From assembly GCA_035651755.1 (NCBI GenBank), contig DASRFA010000013.1:186001-250000 (forward strand): DNA of 64,000 bases, read 5' to 3'. The notes under the pieces are model-generated. The model did no database searches. It saw only the letters and a list, made by a program, of their open reading frames with translations, and had not been told where the DNA came from. The stretch's first letter is position 1, and each line of letters starts with the position of its first letter. Origin of the DNA: DASRFA01 sp035651755. Its GTDB lineage: Bacteria; Desulfobacterota; Binatia; UBA12015. Shown in pieces: positions 27,464 through 38,000 of the stretch. Position numbers and translations under genes: made by a program.

Positions 27464-27755
27464 TCCTCGATCGTGGTCGTCCACCGCGCGACTCTGCGCG
27501 ATCGCTGCCCGGCCGTCCAACCGCAGGGCGAGCCCTGCCGTGCGGTTTCGCACCGGCGGTGTTGCGCGGTGAGACAAACTTTCAAACGCAGTACACCAGG
27601 GGTTTCCGTCTGCGCGCTCGCCATGGCCTCGGGCGCGCCCTCGCGCCTCCCGTTCGCGACGATCTCCGAGAAATTTCGCGGTCCAGCCGAGCCTTTCGGA
27701 CGCATTCGCTTCTCCCCACCGTCCGGTGGCACCCTCCTTGCTGCACGGCGAACTC

Positions 27756-27959
27756 ATGGAAGCCGTCCAGGACCGACAGCGGTTCTACCTCGCCGGCGAG
27801 TTGGTCGAGGTGTGGGAGAACCCCCAGGTGCCGTTCCAGTGCGGGCCCGCGGGTCTCCGCGGGTATGCGGTCCGCTCGGAATGGGTGATGCTCTTCAACG
27901 CCCTCGTGCTCGCCGGCAACTCGGAGTCCGAGCACGACACCGAGGTGCTCGGCTGCTGA
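27756..27959 (+). CDS. small hypothetical protein (67 aa)
   Basis: A 67-aa ORF (from ATG; GTG 27726 would add 10 residues) with balanced composition: QRFYLAGELVEVWENPQ, YAVRSEWVMLFN, then an acidic tail ending in GC. The low arginine content and aromatic residues are unlike antisense shadows in this genome, so I think it is expressed. No family recognised. It lies between the divergent SnoaL-glc operon and the end of the Nudix gene. No clear ribosome site. Confidence 0.42.
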   Translation: MEAVQDRQRFYLAGELVEVWENPQVPFQCGPAGLRGYAVRSEWVMLFNALVLAGNSESEHDTEVLGC

Positions 27960-28002
27960 GGCTTGCGAGAGGAGGGTGTCGGCGCCGCGCGACCGCGGGC
28001 CG

Positions 28003-28563
28003 TCATCCGCGGCGAAGGAGGTCGTGCCAGTAGAAGGCGACGACCACCAGGGCGTGCGAGATCTGGCGGCTGCGGACGAGGTCGGGGATGGCGCGCGAAG
28101 GCACGAGGACGACCTCGGCCTCCTCGGTCGTGTCGAACGACGGCTCCCGTTGCTTGACGACGTTCCGGGCGAGGAACGTGTGGCAGCGGTTGCCCTGGAT
28201 CGCCGGGTTGGGATGGATCTCTCCGAGCGCGATCACGTCGTCGCTGTCGTACCCGGTCTCCTCCAGCATCTCCCGGCGCGCGGCCGCGAGCGGGGACGGA
28301 TCCCCCGGGTCGATCATCCCGCCGGGGATCTCGAGGGTGAAATCCCCCACCCCGTGCCGGTACTGACGGATGAGGACGACCTCGTCGTTCGCGGTCACCG
28401 GAACGACGTTCACCCAGTCGCCGGCATCCAGCACGAAGAAATCGTGGTCCAGACCGGTCCGCGGTGACCGGCTGCGATCGCGCCGGAGCGAGAACACGCG
28501 GCACCGGTAGACGGTCTCGGAGGCGAGGCGGCTCCAGCGCTTGAGCTCGTCGTCCTTCGCCAC
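28003..28563 (-). CDS. Nudix hydrolase (ADP-ribose pyrophosphatase-like)
   Basis: A 186-aa Nudix protein from GTG 28563. The Nudix box starts IPGGMIDPGDPSP and ends AARREMLEETGY, with the REMLEE metal-binding glutamates intact. N-terminal ETVYRCRVFSLRRD and VVLIRQYRHGVGDFTLE are typical of the ADP-ribose pyrophosphatase (NudF-like) branch, which cleaves nucleoside-diphosphate sugars. It starts 14 bases after the CoA-binding protein's stop, probably one operon. Confidence 0.88.
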   Translation of the reverse strand: MAKDDELKRWSRLASETVYRCRVFSLRRDRSRSPRTGLDHDFFVLDAGDWVNVVPVTANDEVVLIRQYRHGVGDFTLEIPGGMIDPGDPSPLAAARREMLEETGYDSDDVIALGEIHPNPAIQGNRCHTFLARNVVKQREPSFDTTEEAEVVLVPSRAIPDLVRSRQISHALVVVAFYWHDLLRRG

Positions 28564-28577
28564 GCGCGCCGCCGTCG

Positions 28578-28997
28578 TCAGAAGAGCCGGCGGTACTCGA
28601 TCGCCGGGCAGCGGTCCATCACCACCGTGATCCCGGCGGCACGGGCTCGCAGCGCCGCGTCGTGGTCGATGACGCCGAGCTGGAGCCACAGCACCCGCGC
28701 TCCGACCGCGATGGCCTCGTCCGCGACGCCCGAGACGTGCTCGGATCGCCGGAAAACGTCGACCATGTCGACCGGCTCGGGGATCGACTCGAGGTCCGGG
28801 TAGCAGCGCCGCCCGAGCACCTCGCTGCACGTCGGATTCACGGGAATGACGCGGTGGCCGCGATCCGCGAGGAGCCGCGCGATGCGGTGGCTGTCGCGCG
28901 CCGGGTCCGGCGAGCATCCGACGACGGCGACGGTGCGCGGCGTCGCGAGGATCCGGCGGATCTCGTCGTCGGGCGGGTTCTCGAACGCATGGTTCAC
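28578..28997 (-). CDS. CoA-binding domain protein (YccU-like)
   Basis: A 139-aa Rossmann protein from GTG 28997 with a GAGGA ribosome site. TVAVVGCSPDPARDSHRIARLL is the CoA-binding signature, followed by HRVIPVNPTCSEVLGRRCYPDL, PVDMVDVFRRSEHV, LWLQLGV and VVMDRCPAIEYRRL, the whole length of the succinyl-CoA-synthetase-alpha-like single-domain family. Such proteins bind CoA; their role is thought to be sensing or CoA-thiolation-linked. It is operonic with the Nudix gene. Confidence 0.88.
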   Translation of the reverse strand: MNHAFENPPDDEIRRILATPRTVAVVGCSPDPARDSHRIARLLADRGHRVIPVNPTCSEVLGRRCYPDLESIPEPVDMVDVFRRSEHVSGVADEAIAVGARVLWLQLGVIDHDAALRARAAGITVVMDRCPAIEYRRLF

Positions 28998-29120
28998 GAG
29001 GGCATCCTCGGGCGCCAGCGGGGCTCGCGCAAGGCCGCCGCACGCTCGGCGGGTCGCGGAAACCCGGAAAGAGTGCGTCGATACAGACGTCGCTTTCGGA
29101 TAGATCGGTCGTTCAGCGAC

Positions 29121-30431
29121 ATGCCTCGATGCTCTCACGCAAAAGGCGTTCCTCACGTTCCATTCCGCCTTCCGTTCTCGCCGCGCTCGCTCGCCGCCAC
29201 CGCCGGTGCGGTCGCGCTCCTTGCGGGCTGCACACCCGACCCGCGGTCGCCCGCACTCCACGACGTGGTGATGATCGTCGTCGACGGTCTACGCGCCGAT
29301 CGCGTCGGGCTGCAGGGCTACGAGCGCCCGATCACTCCCGAGATCGACGCGTTCGCCGCCGACGGGATCGTCTACGCGCGCGCCACCAGCCCGGCGACCT
29401 GGTGTGTGCCGGCGCACGCGTCTCTCCTGACCGGCCGCTGGCCGTCGTACCACGGCGCCGAGCGGTCCTTGGGGCAGGACCGCCGCCGCGTGCAGGCGAT
29501 CGCCGCCGACGCCGGCACGCTCGCCGAGCTGCTCGGCGCTTCCGGGTTCCGCACGGCGGCCTTCGTCGCGAACGACGAGCACCTGCGCGCCGAGTACGGC
29601 TTCGCGCGCGGATTCGCCGACTTCGACAGCGACGCGGCGCTCGCGAGCGGCACTGCCCTCGCCGATGCGGTCGCGCGGTGGCTCGCCGAGCACCCCGAGC
29701 GGAGCTTCGTGCTGGTGAACGTCGATCACCCGCGCCATCCCGACGGCGAGCCGGCCGCGAAAGCGGGCGCGAGCGGCGATGCGGCCACCCGGCGAGCCGC
29801 GCTCGCCGACCGCTACGATCGCGACGTCGCGAGCGCCGATCGCGCCGTCGGAGACGTCCTCGACGTGCTGCGGCGCGCCGGCCGCTACGAGCGCGCGCTC
29901 GTCGTCGTCACGTCGGACCACGGTGAGCTCCTCGGCGAGCACGGTCTCGACGGGGCGGCCCGCCCGCCGTTCGAGCCGGTCGTCCACGTCCCGCTCGTCG
30001 TCAAGTACCCGAACGCGGCGCGCGCGGGCGAGTGGATCGACCGCCGCGTCTCGACGCTCTCCGTCTTCGCGACCGTCCTCGGCGCAGCCGGCATCCGCGT
30101 CCCGGAGGACGCGCAGGCGCGCTCGCTCGACGAGCTGCACCCGGTGTGGGTGGAGGAGGTGGACGCGAGCGGCGTCCGCCTGCGCGCCGGCTACGACGGC
30201 GCCGACGTCAAGATGATGAGCCTCGCGTCCGCCGACGGCGACGTCGCGTGCCTGTTCCAGCTCGGAATGGATCCCGGCGAGCTCCGTCCCGACTGCGGCG
30301 CGGGGGCGCGAACCCCGCTCGGCGTCGCGCTCGCTTCCTTCAGCCGGCGCGGCCGCCCGCTGCGACCCGCCTCCGCGCTCGGCGCCCAGGCGATCCCGTC
30401 GCCGGGTCCGGACGTCGCACGCGCGCACTGA
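29121..30431 (+). CDS. sulfatase-superfamily lipoprotein with CVPAH active-site variant
   Basis: A 436-aa lipoprotein: N-terminal basic region, hydrophobic core and a lipobox LLAGC (about residue 37). The alkaline-phosphatase-superfamily domain follows: VVMIVVDGLRADRVGLQGY (metal Asp), TWCVPAHASLLTGRWPS, AAFVANDEHL, and VVVTSDHGELLGEHG (metal Asp/His). At the nucleophile the usual CxPSR is C-V-P-A-H, so Cys is kept but the Ser and Arg that direct formylglycine formation are lost. It may be a phosphodiesterase or phosphoglycerol-transferase-like enzyme rather than a true sulfatase. It precedes the glycosyltransferase operon by 51 bases on the same strand, suggesting modification of the same glycan. 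Confidence 0.8.
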   Translation: MPRCSHAKGVPHVPFRLPFSPRSLAATAGAVALLAGCTPDPRSPALHDVVMIVVDGLRADRVGLQGYERPITPEIDAFAADGIVYARATSPATWCVPAHASLLTGRWPSYHGAERSLGQDRRRVQAIAADAGTLAELLGASGFRTAAFVANDEHLRAEYGFARGFADFDSDAALASGTALADAVARWLAEHPERSFVLVNVDHPRHPDGEPAAKAGASGDAATRRAALADRYDRDVASADRAVGDVLDVLRRAGRYERALVVVTSDHGELLGEHGLDGAARPPFEPVVHVPLVVKYPNAARAGEWIDRRVSTLSVFATVLGAAGIRVPEDAQARSLDELHPVWVEEVDASGVRLRAGYDGADVKMMSLASADGDVACLFQLGMDPGELRPDCGAGARTPLGVALASFSRRGRPLRPASALGAQAIPSPGPDVARAH

Positions 30432-30482
30432 CCGCCGGCGATTTCGAGCGCGGTCGCGACCTGCTACCCCCTCTTGCCAGGT

Positions 30483-32171
30483 ATGCGCGCGCTCTGGGTC
30501 AGCGGCATCGACGGGTTCTGCCACCGCTATCAGGTGCTGCACCGCGTGGCCCAGCTCGCGTCGGCCGGCGGGTCGTCCACCGTGCGGTCCTTCACCGACC
30601 CCCGCCTTCGAGACGACGCGGCCGCCCACGACGTCGTCGTCCTCTACCGCGTTCCGGAGACCGCGTGGATCGTCGCGGCGATCGCCGCGGCGCGGGCGCG
30701 CGGGGCTGCCGTCGTCGGCGCGATCGACGACCTCGTCTTCCTGCCCGACCCGGCGCTCTTTCCCGAGCTCGCCGAGCGTCCCGCCGCCGAGCGCGATCTC
30801 TGGCTCGAAGGGCTCCGCCGCTACCGCGCGACGCTCGAGCGCTGCGACGTCACCATCGCGCCGACGCGCGCGCTCGTCGACGAGCTGCGGGCGGTCGGCC
30901 TCCAAGCCGAGCTCCATCGCAATGCGGTCGGGGATCCCGAGCTCGCGCTCGCGCGCGCCGCGCGCGCGCGTCGCGGGGCGTACGGGGCGGGCGTCGTGAT
31001 CGGCTACATGAGCGGCACCGCGACGCACGACCGCGACCTCGCCGGCGTCGCGCCCGCGCTCGCCCGCGTGCTGCGCGAGCGCGCGGACGTCGTCCTCCGC
31101 CTGGTCGGTCCGGTCGCGGCCGGAAGCGAGCTCGCCGTGCTCTCCGACCGCGTCGAGCGCCGACCGCTCGTCCCGTGGTGGCAGCTCGCGGACGCGATCG
31201 CCGACTGCGACGTGTGCATCGCGCCGCTCGAGGCCGATCGCCGATTCGCGGCGGCGAAGGGGGAGGTCAAGTACCTCGAGTCCGCGGCGGTCGGGGTGCC
31301 GCTGGTCGCGACCCCGTCGCCCGCCTTTCGCGACGCGATCGTCGATCGGGTGAACGGCCGGCTCGCGGCGACGGCCGGCGACTGGCACGCGGCGCTGTGC
31401 GAGCTGGTCGCGAGCCCGGCGGAGCGCGCGCGGCTCGGCGAAGCTGCGTACGCCGACGTCACGCGGACCGATCGCGCTCCGGAGCGCGCGCGCGAGCTGC
31501 TCGCGCTCCTGCGCGCGGCGGCCGCGGCCGCGCGGCCGCGTGCCGCGTGGAGCGAGCGCGCCGCATCGCTGCCGCGCGATCGCGAGCCCGCCCGCGCGCG
31601 CGCCGCGCTCGAGATGGACGCGTTTCCGGCCGCGTGCGAGCCGGGCGAGCCGGTCGCGGAATCGCCGCCGCTCGTCGCCGGCCACGTGCTCCGCCAGCGC
31701 ATCCGGATCGCGTGCGACGGGCTCGTCCGGATCGACGTCCACACGGTCACGTACGGCCTCCCGGTCGCGGGCCGGCTCGAGGCCGAGCTCAGCGACGAGC
31801 GCGGCCGCGTGCTCGCGCGCGCCGCCCTGCCCGCGAGCGAGGCACCGGATCGCGGCTGGCTCGCGGTCGACGTCGCGGACGGGCCGATCGCGTCCGCCGG
31901 AAGGTGCTTCGATCTGTCGCTGCGACTCGCCGCCGACGATCCGCGCGCAGGCCTCTCCTTCGGTCTCGCGCGCGGCGGCGCGACGTCCCCGGCGGAGCTC
32001 GACGGCCAGCCGCTCGACGGCCGGCTCGCGCTCCGCGGCTTCGCCGAGTGGTCCGCCGCGCTCGGGAGCGCCGCGTCGCCGGTCGCCGCCGCGAGCCCGC
32101 CGGAGCGCGCCGCGGCCGTACGCGAGGGAGCGCGCGACGGCGGCGCGCGCGAGGTCGGATCGCCGCGATGA
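30483..32171 (+). CDS. GT-B glycosyltransferase with C-terminal beta-sandwich module (562 aa)
   Basis: Residues 1-~365 form a GT-B glycosyltransferase: an N-domain starting MRALWVSGIDGFCHRYQ with IDDLVFLPD, and a C-domain with GYMSGTATHDRDL, a VPWWQLADAIADCDVCIAPLE strand and FAAAKGEVKYLESAAVGVPLVA, the sugar-nucleotide site region. Residues ~395-500 form a beta-rich module (VLRQRIRIACDGLVRIDV and on) that recurs in the next two proteins. A low-complexity Ala/Arg tail follows. The glycosyltransferase part is closely related to the second half of the next gene. It overlaps that gene by 4 bases. Probably adds a sugar to a surface polysaccharide; donor and acceptor unknown. Confidence 0.85.
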   Translation: MRALWVSGIDGFCHRYQVLHRVAQLASAGGSSTVRSFTDPRLRDDAAAHDVVVLYRVPETAWIVAAIAAARARGAAVVGAIDDLVFLPDPALFPELAERPAAERDLWLEGLRRYRATLERCDVTIAPTRALVDELRAVGLQAELHRNAVGDPELALARAARARRGAYGAGVVIGYMSGTATHDRDLAGVAPALARVLRERADVVLRLVGPVAAGSELAVLSDRVERRPLVPWWQLADAIADCDVCIAPLEADRRFAAAKGEVKYLESAAVGVPLVATPSPAFRDAIVDRVNGRLAATAGDWHAALCELVASPAERARLGEAAYADVTRTDRAPERARELLALLRAAAAAARPRAAWSERAASLPRDREPARARAALEMDAFPAACEPGEPVAESPPLVAGHVLRQRIRIACDGLVRIDVHTVTYGLPVAGRLEAELSDERGRVLARAALPASEAPDRGWLAVDVADGPIASAGRCFDLSLRLAADDPRAGLSFGLARGGATSPAELDGQPLDGRLALRGFAEWSAALGSAASPVAAASPPERAAAVREGARDGGAREVGSPR

Positions 32172-35026
32172 GGATCGCGCAGGTGATCGCCCTCTACCCG
32201 CCGGAGTTCCGCGGCGGCGCGACGCTCGTCTGCGAGCGCTTGACGCGCGAGCTCGCGGCGCGCGGCCACGTCGTCGACGTGTTCAGCGGGCGCACCACGG
32301 CCGCCGAGCCGCTCGGGGCCGTCCGCCGCGAGCCGGTCGGACCCGCGCTCACGTGGCGCGTGAACCTGGGCGGCGCGTTCCTGCCGTGGTCGCGCGAGAA
32401 CTGGGACGACCGGGTGGCGACCGACTCCTTCGCGCGCTTTCTCGCCGAGGCGCGTCCGGACGTCGTGCACGCCCACAGCCTCCAGGCCCTCGGCGTCGGC
32501 GTCCTGCGCGCGGCCGGGGCCGCCGGCGTGCCGGTCGTCTGGACGATGCACGACTGGTGGACCGTCTGTCCCTGTCTCTTCCGGCTCGCGCCGGACGGCC
32601 GTCCCTGCGCGCCGATCCCGCACCCCGAGCGCTGCTCGGGACGCGCCGACGTCGACTTCGCGGCGCGGCGCGACGCCATCCTCGCCGCGATCGCCGACCA
32701 CGTCGCGCGTATCCTCGTGCCGTCCGCCTTTCTCCGCGACAGCCTGATCGCGAACGGCCTTCCCGCGGCGCGCATCGCGGTGCAGGAGAACGGGGTCGAG
32801 CGGCCGGCGCGGGGGCGCGAGCGCGACGCCGCCGCCGGTCCGCTCCGCGTCGCGTACGTCGGCGGGGCCGGGAACCGCGAGAAGGGCCTCGGCGTACTCG
32901 TCGACGCCGCGGCGCTCCTCGAGCGCGCGGACGTCGAGATCGATCTCCACGCCGTCGATCCGGAGGAGATCACGGCCGCGCCGGAAGCGGCGCGCGCCCG
33001 CCTCCGCCCTCGGCCACGCTTCGATCCCGAAGCGCTCGACGCCGTGCTCGCGTCGGCGGACGTCGTCGTCGTCCCGTCGCTCATGCGCGAGTCGTGCTCC
33101 CTGGTGACGCGCGAGGCGCTCGTGCGCGGCGTGCCGGTCGTGACCAGCGACTGCGGCGGGCCCGAGGAAGTCGTCCGGTCGGGGAAGAACGGGCTCGTCG
33201 TCGCGACCGGCTCGGCGGCCGCGCTCGCCGGTGCGCTCGACCGGCTCGCGGACGACCGGCGCCTGCTCGCGCGCCTCGCCGCCGCGCCGGCGCCCGAAGT
33301 GCCGACGCCGGCCGCGCAGGCAAAGGCAGCGGAGGCGGTCTACCGCGACGTTCTCCGCGAGACCGAAGCGCTGCGCGCGGCTCGCCCCGCCGCGCGCGTG
33401 CCCGCGCCGGCGCCCGGGCTCCGCGGCCGTGCGATCCTCTTCCTCGTCGGGATCGACGGTGCGCCGCTCCGCTATCGCGCGTGGCACCTCGTCGAGCAGC
33501 TCGCCGAGCTCGGGGCGACGGCGCGCGTCCTCTACCACTCCGACGTCGACGCGCGCGCCGCGGCGGCCGCAGCCGACTGCATCGTCGTGTACCGCGCGCC
33601 GTTCGGCGTCGTCGTGCGCGACGTCGTCGCCGACGCGCGCCGGCGCCGCGTCCCGGTCCTCTTCTCGGCGGACGACCTCGTGTTTCTCGCCGACGCCTGC
33701 GACGCTCCCGCGCTCGACGACCCGCGGCCCGACGTCGCCCGCGGCTTTCGCTGGACGCTCGACGCGTACGGCCGGAGCTTCGCGGCGGCCGACGCCTTCC
33801 TCGGAAGCACCGAGGAGCTCGTCGACGCCGCGGCCGCCGCCGGCATGCCGTCGTTCCTGCACCGAAACGGCGTCGGGTCGGCGCTCGTTGCGGCGCTCCA
33901 CCGCGCGCGTCAGCAGCGGGTCGCTCGCGAGGACGCGGCCGCGGCGCGCCGCAGCGAGGGCCGCCCGCTCCGCGTCGGCTTCCTCTCCGGGACCGACACG
34001 CACGACGCCGATCTCGCGGCCGTCGCGCCCGCGCTCCGCGCAGCGCTCGAGCGCGTCCCGTGGATGCGCCTGGTCCTCGGTGGTCCGGTCGGCCTTCCCG
34101 CCGACCTCGCGCCGTTCGCGGCGCGCGTCGAGCGCGTGCCGTTCGTCCCGTGGAGCGACTTCGCGGCGCATCTCGCGGACCTCGACGTGTCGCTCGCTCC
34201 GCTCGCGCTCTCGCGCCGCTTCAACGAGGCCAAGAGCGAGGTGAAGCTGCTGGAGGCCGCGCTCGCCGGCGTGCCGACGATCGCGAGCCCGAGCCGCGCG
34301 TTCCGGGTCGCGAGCGCGGACGGCGACTGCGCGCTCCTCGCGGCGAGCGCCGAGGAATGGGAGGACGCGGTCGTCCGCCTCGCGGGCGACGCCGACCTCC
34401 GGAGCGCGCTCGCGCGCCGCGCGCGGCGCGACGTCGTGCGTCGCTACGGGCCGCACGTGCAGGCGCAAGCGCTCGCGGAGACCCTGAACGAGGTGCTCGA
34501 GCGCGGCTCCCGCACGCCGGCCGCCGAGCTGCCCGAGCCGATCGCGGTCGACGGCGCCGACGGATCGTCGGTCGCGCTCGAGCCGCCGGACGCGGCGTAC
34601 GCCGCCCATCAGCTCTCCGGCGAGACGGCCGAGGCCCTGTCGCCCGCCCGCGTCGTCGAGCAGGGGTTCGAGTGTCGCGCCGACGGGCTGTGGCGCGTGG
34701 ACCTACTGGTCGCGACGTGCTGGCGCCGGAACCGCCACGACGTCGTGCTGACCGTGCGCGACGAAGGAGATCGCGCTCTCGGGACGCGTGTCGTCGACGC
34801 TGCGACCTTCGTCGACCGCACGCACGTCGCCGTTCCGCTCGATCGCCCGCTCGCGGGCTCGGCCGGACGGACGCTGCGCGTGCGCGCGGAAGCGCGCGGC
34901 GCGGGACCGGGCAACGAGGTCCTGCTCTGGCACGGGCCGTCGCCCGAGGGCGGCCTCGCGATCGACGGGCGCGCGATCGCGGGCCGCGCGCTCGCGTTCC
35001 GCGCCTTCGGGGAGCCGGTCGCGTGA
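32168..35026 (+). CDS. bifunctional glycosyltransferase (two GT-B domains plus beta-sandwich module, 952 aa)
   Basis: Residues 1-~400 are a GT4 enzyme: MRIAQVIALYPPEFRGGATL, VVHAHSLQALGVG, WTMHDWWTVCPCLF, RVAYVGGAGNREKGL, and an EX7E motif around residue 310 (MRESCSLVTREAL). Residues ~419-790 are a second GT-B domain paralogous to the preceding protein (LVGIDGAPLRYRAWHL, SADDLVFLADACD, GFLSGTDTHDADL, EAKSEVKLLEAALAGVPTIA). Residues ~825-950 are the beta-sandwich module (VVEQGFECRADGLWRVDL). It starts ATGA-overlapping the previous stop and ends GTGA-overlapping the next start. Probably cytoplasmic, making consecutive linkages of one glycan. Confidence 0.87.
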   Translation: MRIAQVIALYPPEFRGGATLVCERLTRELAARGHVVDVFSGRTTAAEPLGAVRREPVGPALTWRVNLGGAFLPWSRENWDDRVATDSFARFLAEARPDVVHAHSLQALGVGVLRAAGAAGVPVVWTMHDWWTVCPCLFRLAPDGRPCAPIPHPERCSGRADVDFAARRDAILAAIADHVARILVPSAFLRDSLIANGLPAARIAVQENGVERPARGRERDAAAGPLRVAYVGGAGNREKGLGVLVDAAALLERADVEIDLHAVDPEEITAAPEAARARLRPRPRFDPEALDAVLASADVVVVPSLMRESCSLVTREALVRGVPVVTSDCGGPEEVVRSGKNGLVVATGSAAALAGALDRLADDRRLLARLAAAPAPEVPTPAAQAKAAEAVYRDVLRETEALRAARPAARVPAPAPGLRGRAILFLVGIDGAPLRYRAWHLVEQLAELGATARVLYHSDVDARAAAAAADCIVVYRAPFGVVVRDVVADARRRRVPVLFSADDLVFLADACDAPALDDPRPDVARGFRWTLDAYGRSFAAADAFLGSTEELVDAAAAAGMPSFLHRNGVGSALVAALHRARQQRVAREDAAAARRSEGRPLRVGFLSGTDTHDADLAAVAPALRAALERVPWMRLVLGGPVGLPADLAPFAARVERVPFVPWSDFAAHLADLDVSLAPLALSRRFNEAKSEVKLLEAALAGVPTIASPSRAFRVASADGDCALLAASAEEWEDAVVRLAGDADLRSALARRARRDVVRRYGPHVQAQALAETLNEVLERGSRTPAAELPEPIAVDGADGSSVALEPPDAAYAAHQLSGETAEALSPARVVEQGFECRADGLWRVDLLVATCWRRNRHDVVLTVRDEGDRALGTRVVDAATFVDRTHVAVPLDRPLAGSAGRTLRVRAEARGAGPGNEVLLWHGPSPEGGLAIDGRAIAGRALAFRAFGEPVA

Positions 35027-38000
35027 GCGTCCTCGTCGTCAGCTGGGATCGCATCGGCGAGCTGATGGCGGGCTCGGCGGTGCGCGCGCTCGAGATGGCG
35101 CGCGCGCTCGCCGCGCGCCGGCAGGACGTCGTGCTCGCGGCTCCCGCGGGGAGCGCGTGCCCGCCGTCGCCCGGGCTCCGGCTCGCCTGCGTGCCGCGCG
35201 ACGCCGAGCTGCGCGAGCTCGTCGCCGCGGCGGACGTGGTCGTGATCCCGGGCCGCATGGAGCTCATGACGGCCGTCAAGAAGCCGCTGGTCGTCGACCT
35301 CTACGACCCGTTCATCCTCTCCAACCTCGACCTCTTCGGCAGCGGCTTCGCCCGCTCGCGCGGCCGCTCGCTGCTCGCGCTCCGCTGGCTTCAGCACCAC
35401 CTGAAGCACGGCGACTTCTTCCTGTGCGCGAGCCCGGCCCAGCGCAGCTTCTGGCTCGGCATGCTGGCGGCCGCCGGCCGCATCAACCGCGCCAACTACG
35501 AGCGCGATCCGGAGCTCCGGAACCTGATCGACGTCGTGCCGTTCGGCGTGCCGGACGAGCCGCCGGAGGGCGGTCCGCCGGTCGTGAAGGGCGTCGTCCC
35601 GGGGATCGGCCCGGCGGACCGGGTCGTGCTGTGGGCCGGCGGTATGTGGAACTGGGTCGACCCGCTCGCGCTCGTGCGCGCGCAGGCGCTGCTCGGCGCG
35701 CGCCGGTCGGACGTCAAGACCCTCATCCTGGGCACGCGCCATCCCAACCCGGAGATCGGGGAGATGGAGATCGCGCGCCGCGCGATCGCGCTCGCCGAGG
35801 AGCTGGGCCTCCGCGATCGCGGCGTCTCGTTCGTCGAGTGGGTCCCCTACGGCGACCGCGCGCGCTGGCTCCTCGAGAGCGACGTCGGGGTGAGCCTGCA
35901 CCGGCGCGGCGTCGAGTCCGAGTTCGCGTTCCGGACGCGCGTGCTCGACTACCTGTGGGCGCTGCGGCCGATGGTCGTCACCGCGGGCGACGATCTCGCC
36001 GACCGCATCGCGCGCGACGACCTGGGACGCGTCGTTCCGGCCGACGACCCGGCCGCGGTCGCGGCGGCGATCGAGCAGCTCGTCGACGATCCCGGCGCGG
36101 GAGCGCGGAGCGCGCGGCTCCGGGCCGCGCGCGCGTCGTTCGCGTGGTCGGAGGTCGTGGCGCCGCTGGCGCGCTTCTGCGCGGCGCCCGAGCGCGCCGC
36201 GGACCAGGCCGGAGACGCGTGGTTCCCGCGCCCCGCCGTTCGCGCCGACCTCCCGACGAAGGAGGAGGCGCTGATCGCCGACGAGTACTTGACGGCGGCG
36301 CGCGCGATCTCGCCCGGCCTCGGGCGGGACTTCGCGCCGGTCCAGCGCTTCCGCGCGGCCTACGACGGTCTCTGCCAGGTCGACGTCCTCATGTGGGTCG
36401 AGCCGCCGGTCGCGGGATGGAACCTCCGCTTCGATCTGCTCTTCGCGGGCGAGGATCCGACGCCGGCCGCGAGCGTGACGGTGCCCGCGGCCGCGCTCCC
36501 GCGCTGCGACTGGCAGCGCTTCGAGTTCCGGCCGATCGCGGAATCGCGCGGTCGCGACTTCGAGATCCGCCTGCGCCTCGTGCCGGTGCACGGCGAGGCG
36601 CGCGACCGCCCGCCGGGTCGCGTCTGCGTCTGGCGCTCCGCGCCGCCGCCCGGCGAGCCGCTCGGCGACGAGAGCCTCGCGTTCATCGCGCGCTACCTGA
36701 TCGCGGACGTCCAGCCCGAGGTGCCGACGCCGCCCGACTCCTTCCTCTTCCTCCACAACGCGACGCTCCCGCTTCCGCCCGGCGCGGACGAGACGCTTCC
36801 GATCGCGACCGCGGACGCGCCGGAGCCGGCCGCGGAGGGCGAGGGGGATGCGACCGCGCGGGCTCCCGAGGGGCCTCCGAGCGGCGCCGATCGCGGTGCA
36901 GTCGACCGGCTCGCGGCCGAGCTCGCGCGCGTCGCGGCGCAGGCCGCCCTCGCGGAGCGGCGCCTCGCGGACCTCCAGCGCGACATCGATGCACGCATCG
37001 ACGCGGAGGCGCGCGCGATCGCGCGCGAGGAGATGCGGAGCGTCCCGCTCGGCGCGTGGCTCGTCGAGCGGTCGCTCCGCGCCGTCGTCGCGACGGCCCG
37101 CGCGGCGAGCAAGATCGCGGTCGCGCTCTTCGTCCTCGGCCTCGTGCTCGCGTGCGTGCCGCTCGCGCTCACGCTCGCCGTCGGGCTCGCGCTCGTCGAC
37201 GCCACGTCGGCCGTGCGGCGCCGCCGCGCTCCGGAGCCGGTCGCCGGCAGAGGCGTCTCGGCCGAAGACGCCGTCTCGGTCGTGATCCCGACCTGGAACG
37301 GACGCGAGCTGCTCGAGATGAGCCTTCCGCCGCTCCTCGCGGCGGTCCGCGCTCACGGCCATCCCGGCGACGAGATCGTCGTGGTCGACAACGGGAGCGA
37401 CGACGGCTCGCGGGAGCTCCTCGCGCAGCTCGCGGCCGAGCACCCGGCGCTGCGCGCGATCGCGCTCGAGTCGAACGAGGGCTTCGCCGGCGCCGCGAAC
37501 CGGGGCGCGCGCGAGGCGCGGAACCCGGTCCTCGTCCTCCTCAACAACGACATGGTGGTCGAGCCCGACTTCGTGCAGCCGTTGCTCGACGCGTTCGCCG
37601 CCGAGCCGGGCGCGTTCGGCGTCTCGTGCCAGATCGACTTCATCGACCCGACGAAGGAGCGCTGGGAGACCGGGAAGGTGCACGCGCGGCTCGAGCGCGG
37701 GGGCGTGCGCCTCTTCCACCTCGATCGCTTCGACGAGGACCTGATCTACCCGGTCTTCTTCGCGGGCGGCGGCGCCTCGGCCTACGACCGCGAGAAGTTC
37801 CTCGCGCTCGGCGGCTTCGACGAGGAGGTGTTCTCGCCGGTCTACATCGAGGACGTCGACCTCGGGTATCGCGCGTGGAAGCGCGGCTGGCCGTCGGTGC
37901 TCGCCCCGCGCTCGATGGTCCACCACAAGCACCGCGGCACGACGCGCCGGCTCTGGAGCGAGGGCCGGATCCACAGCTTCTTCGTGAAGAACCTGGCAGC

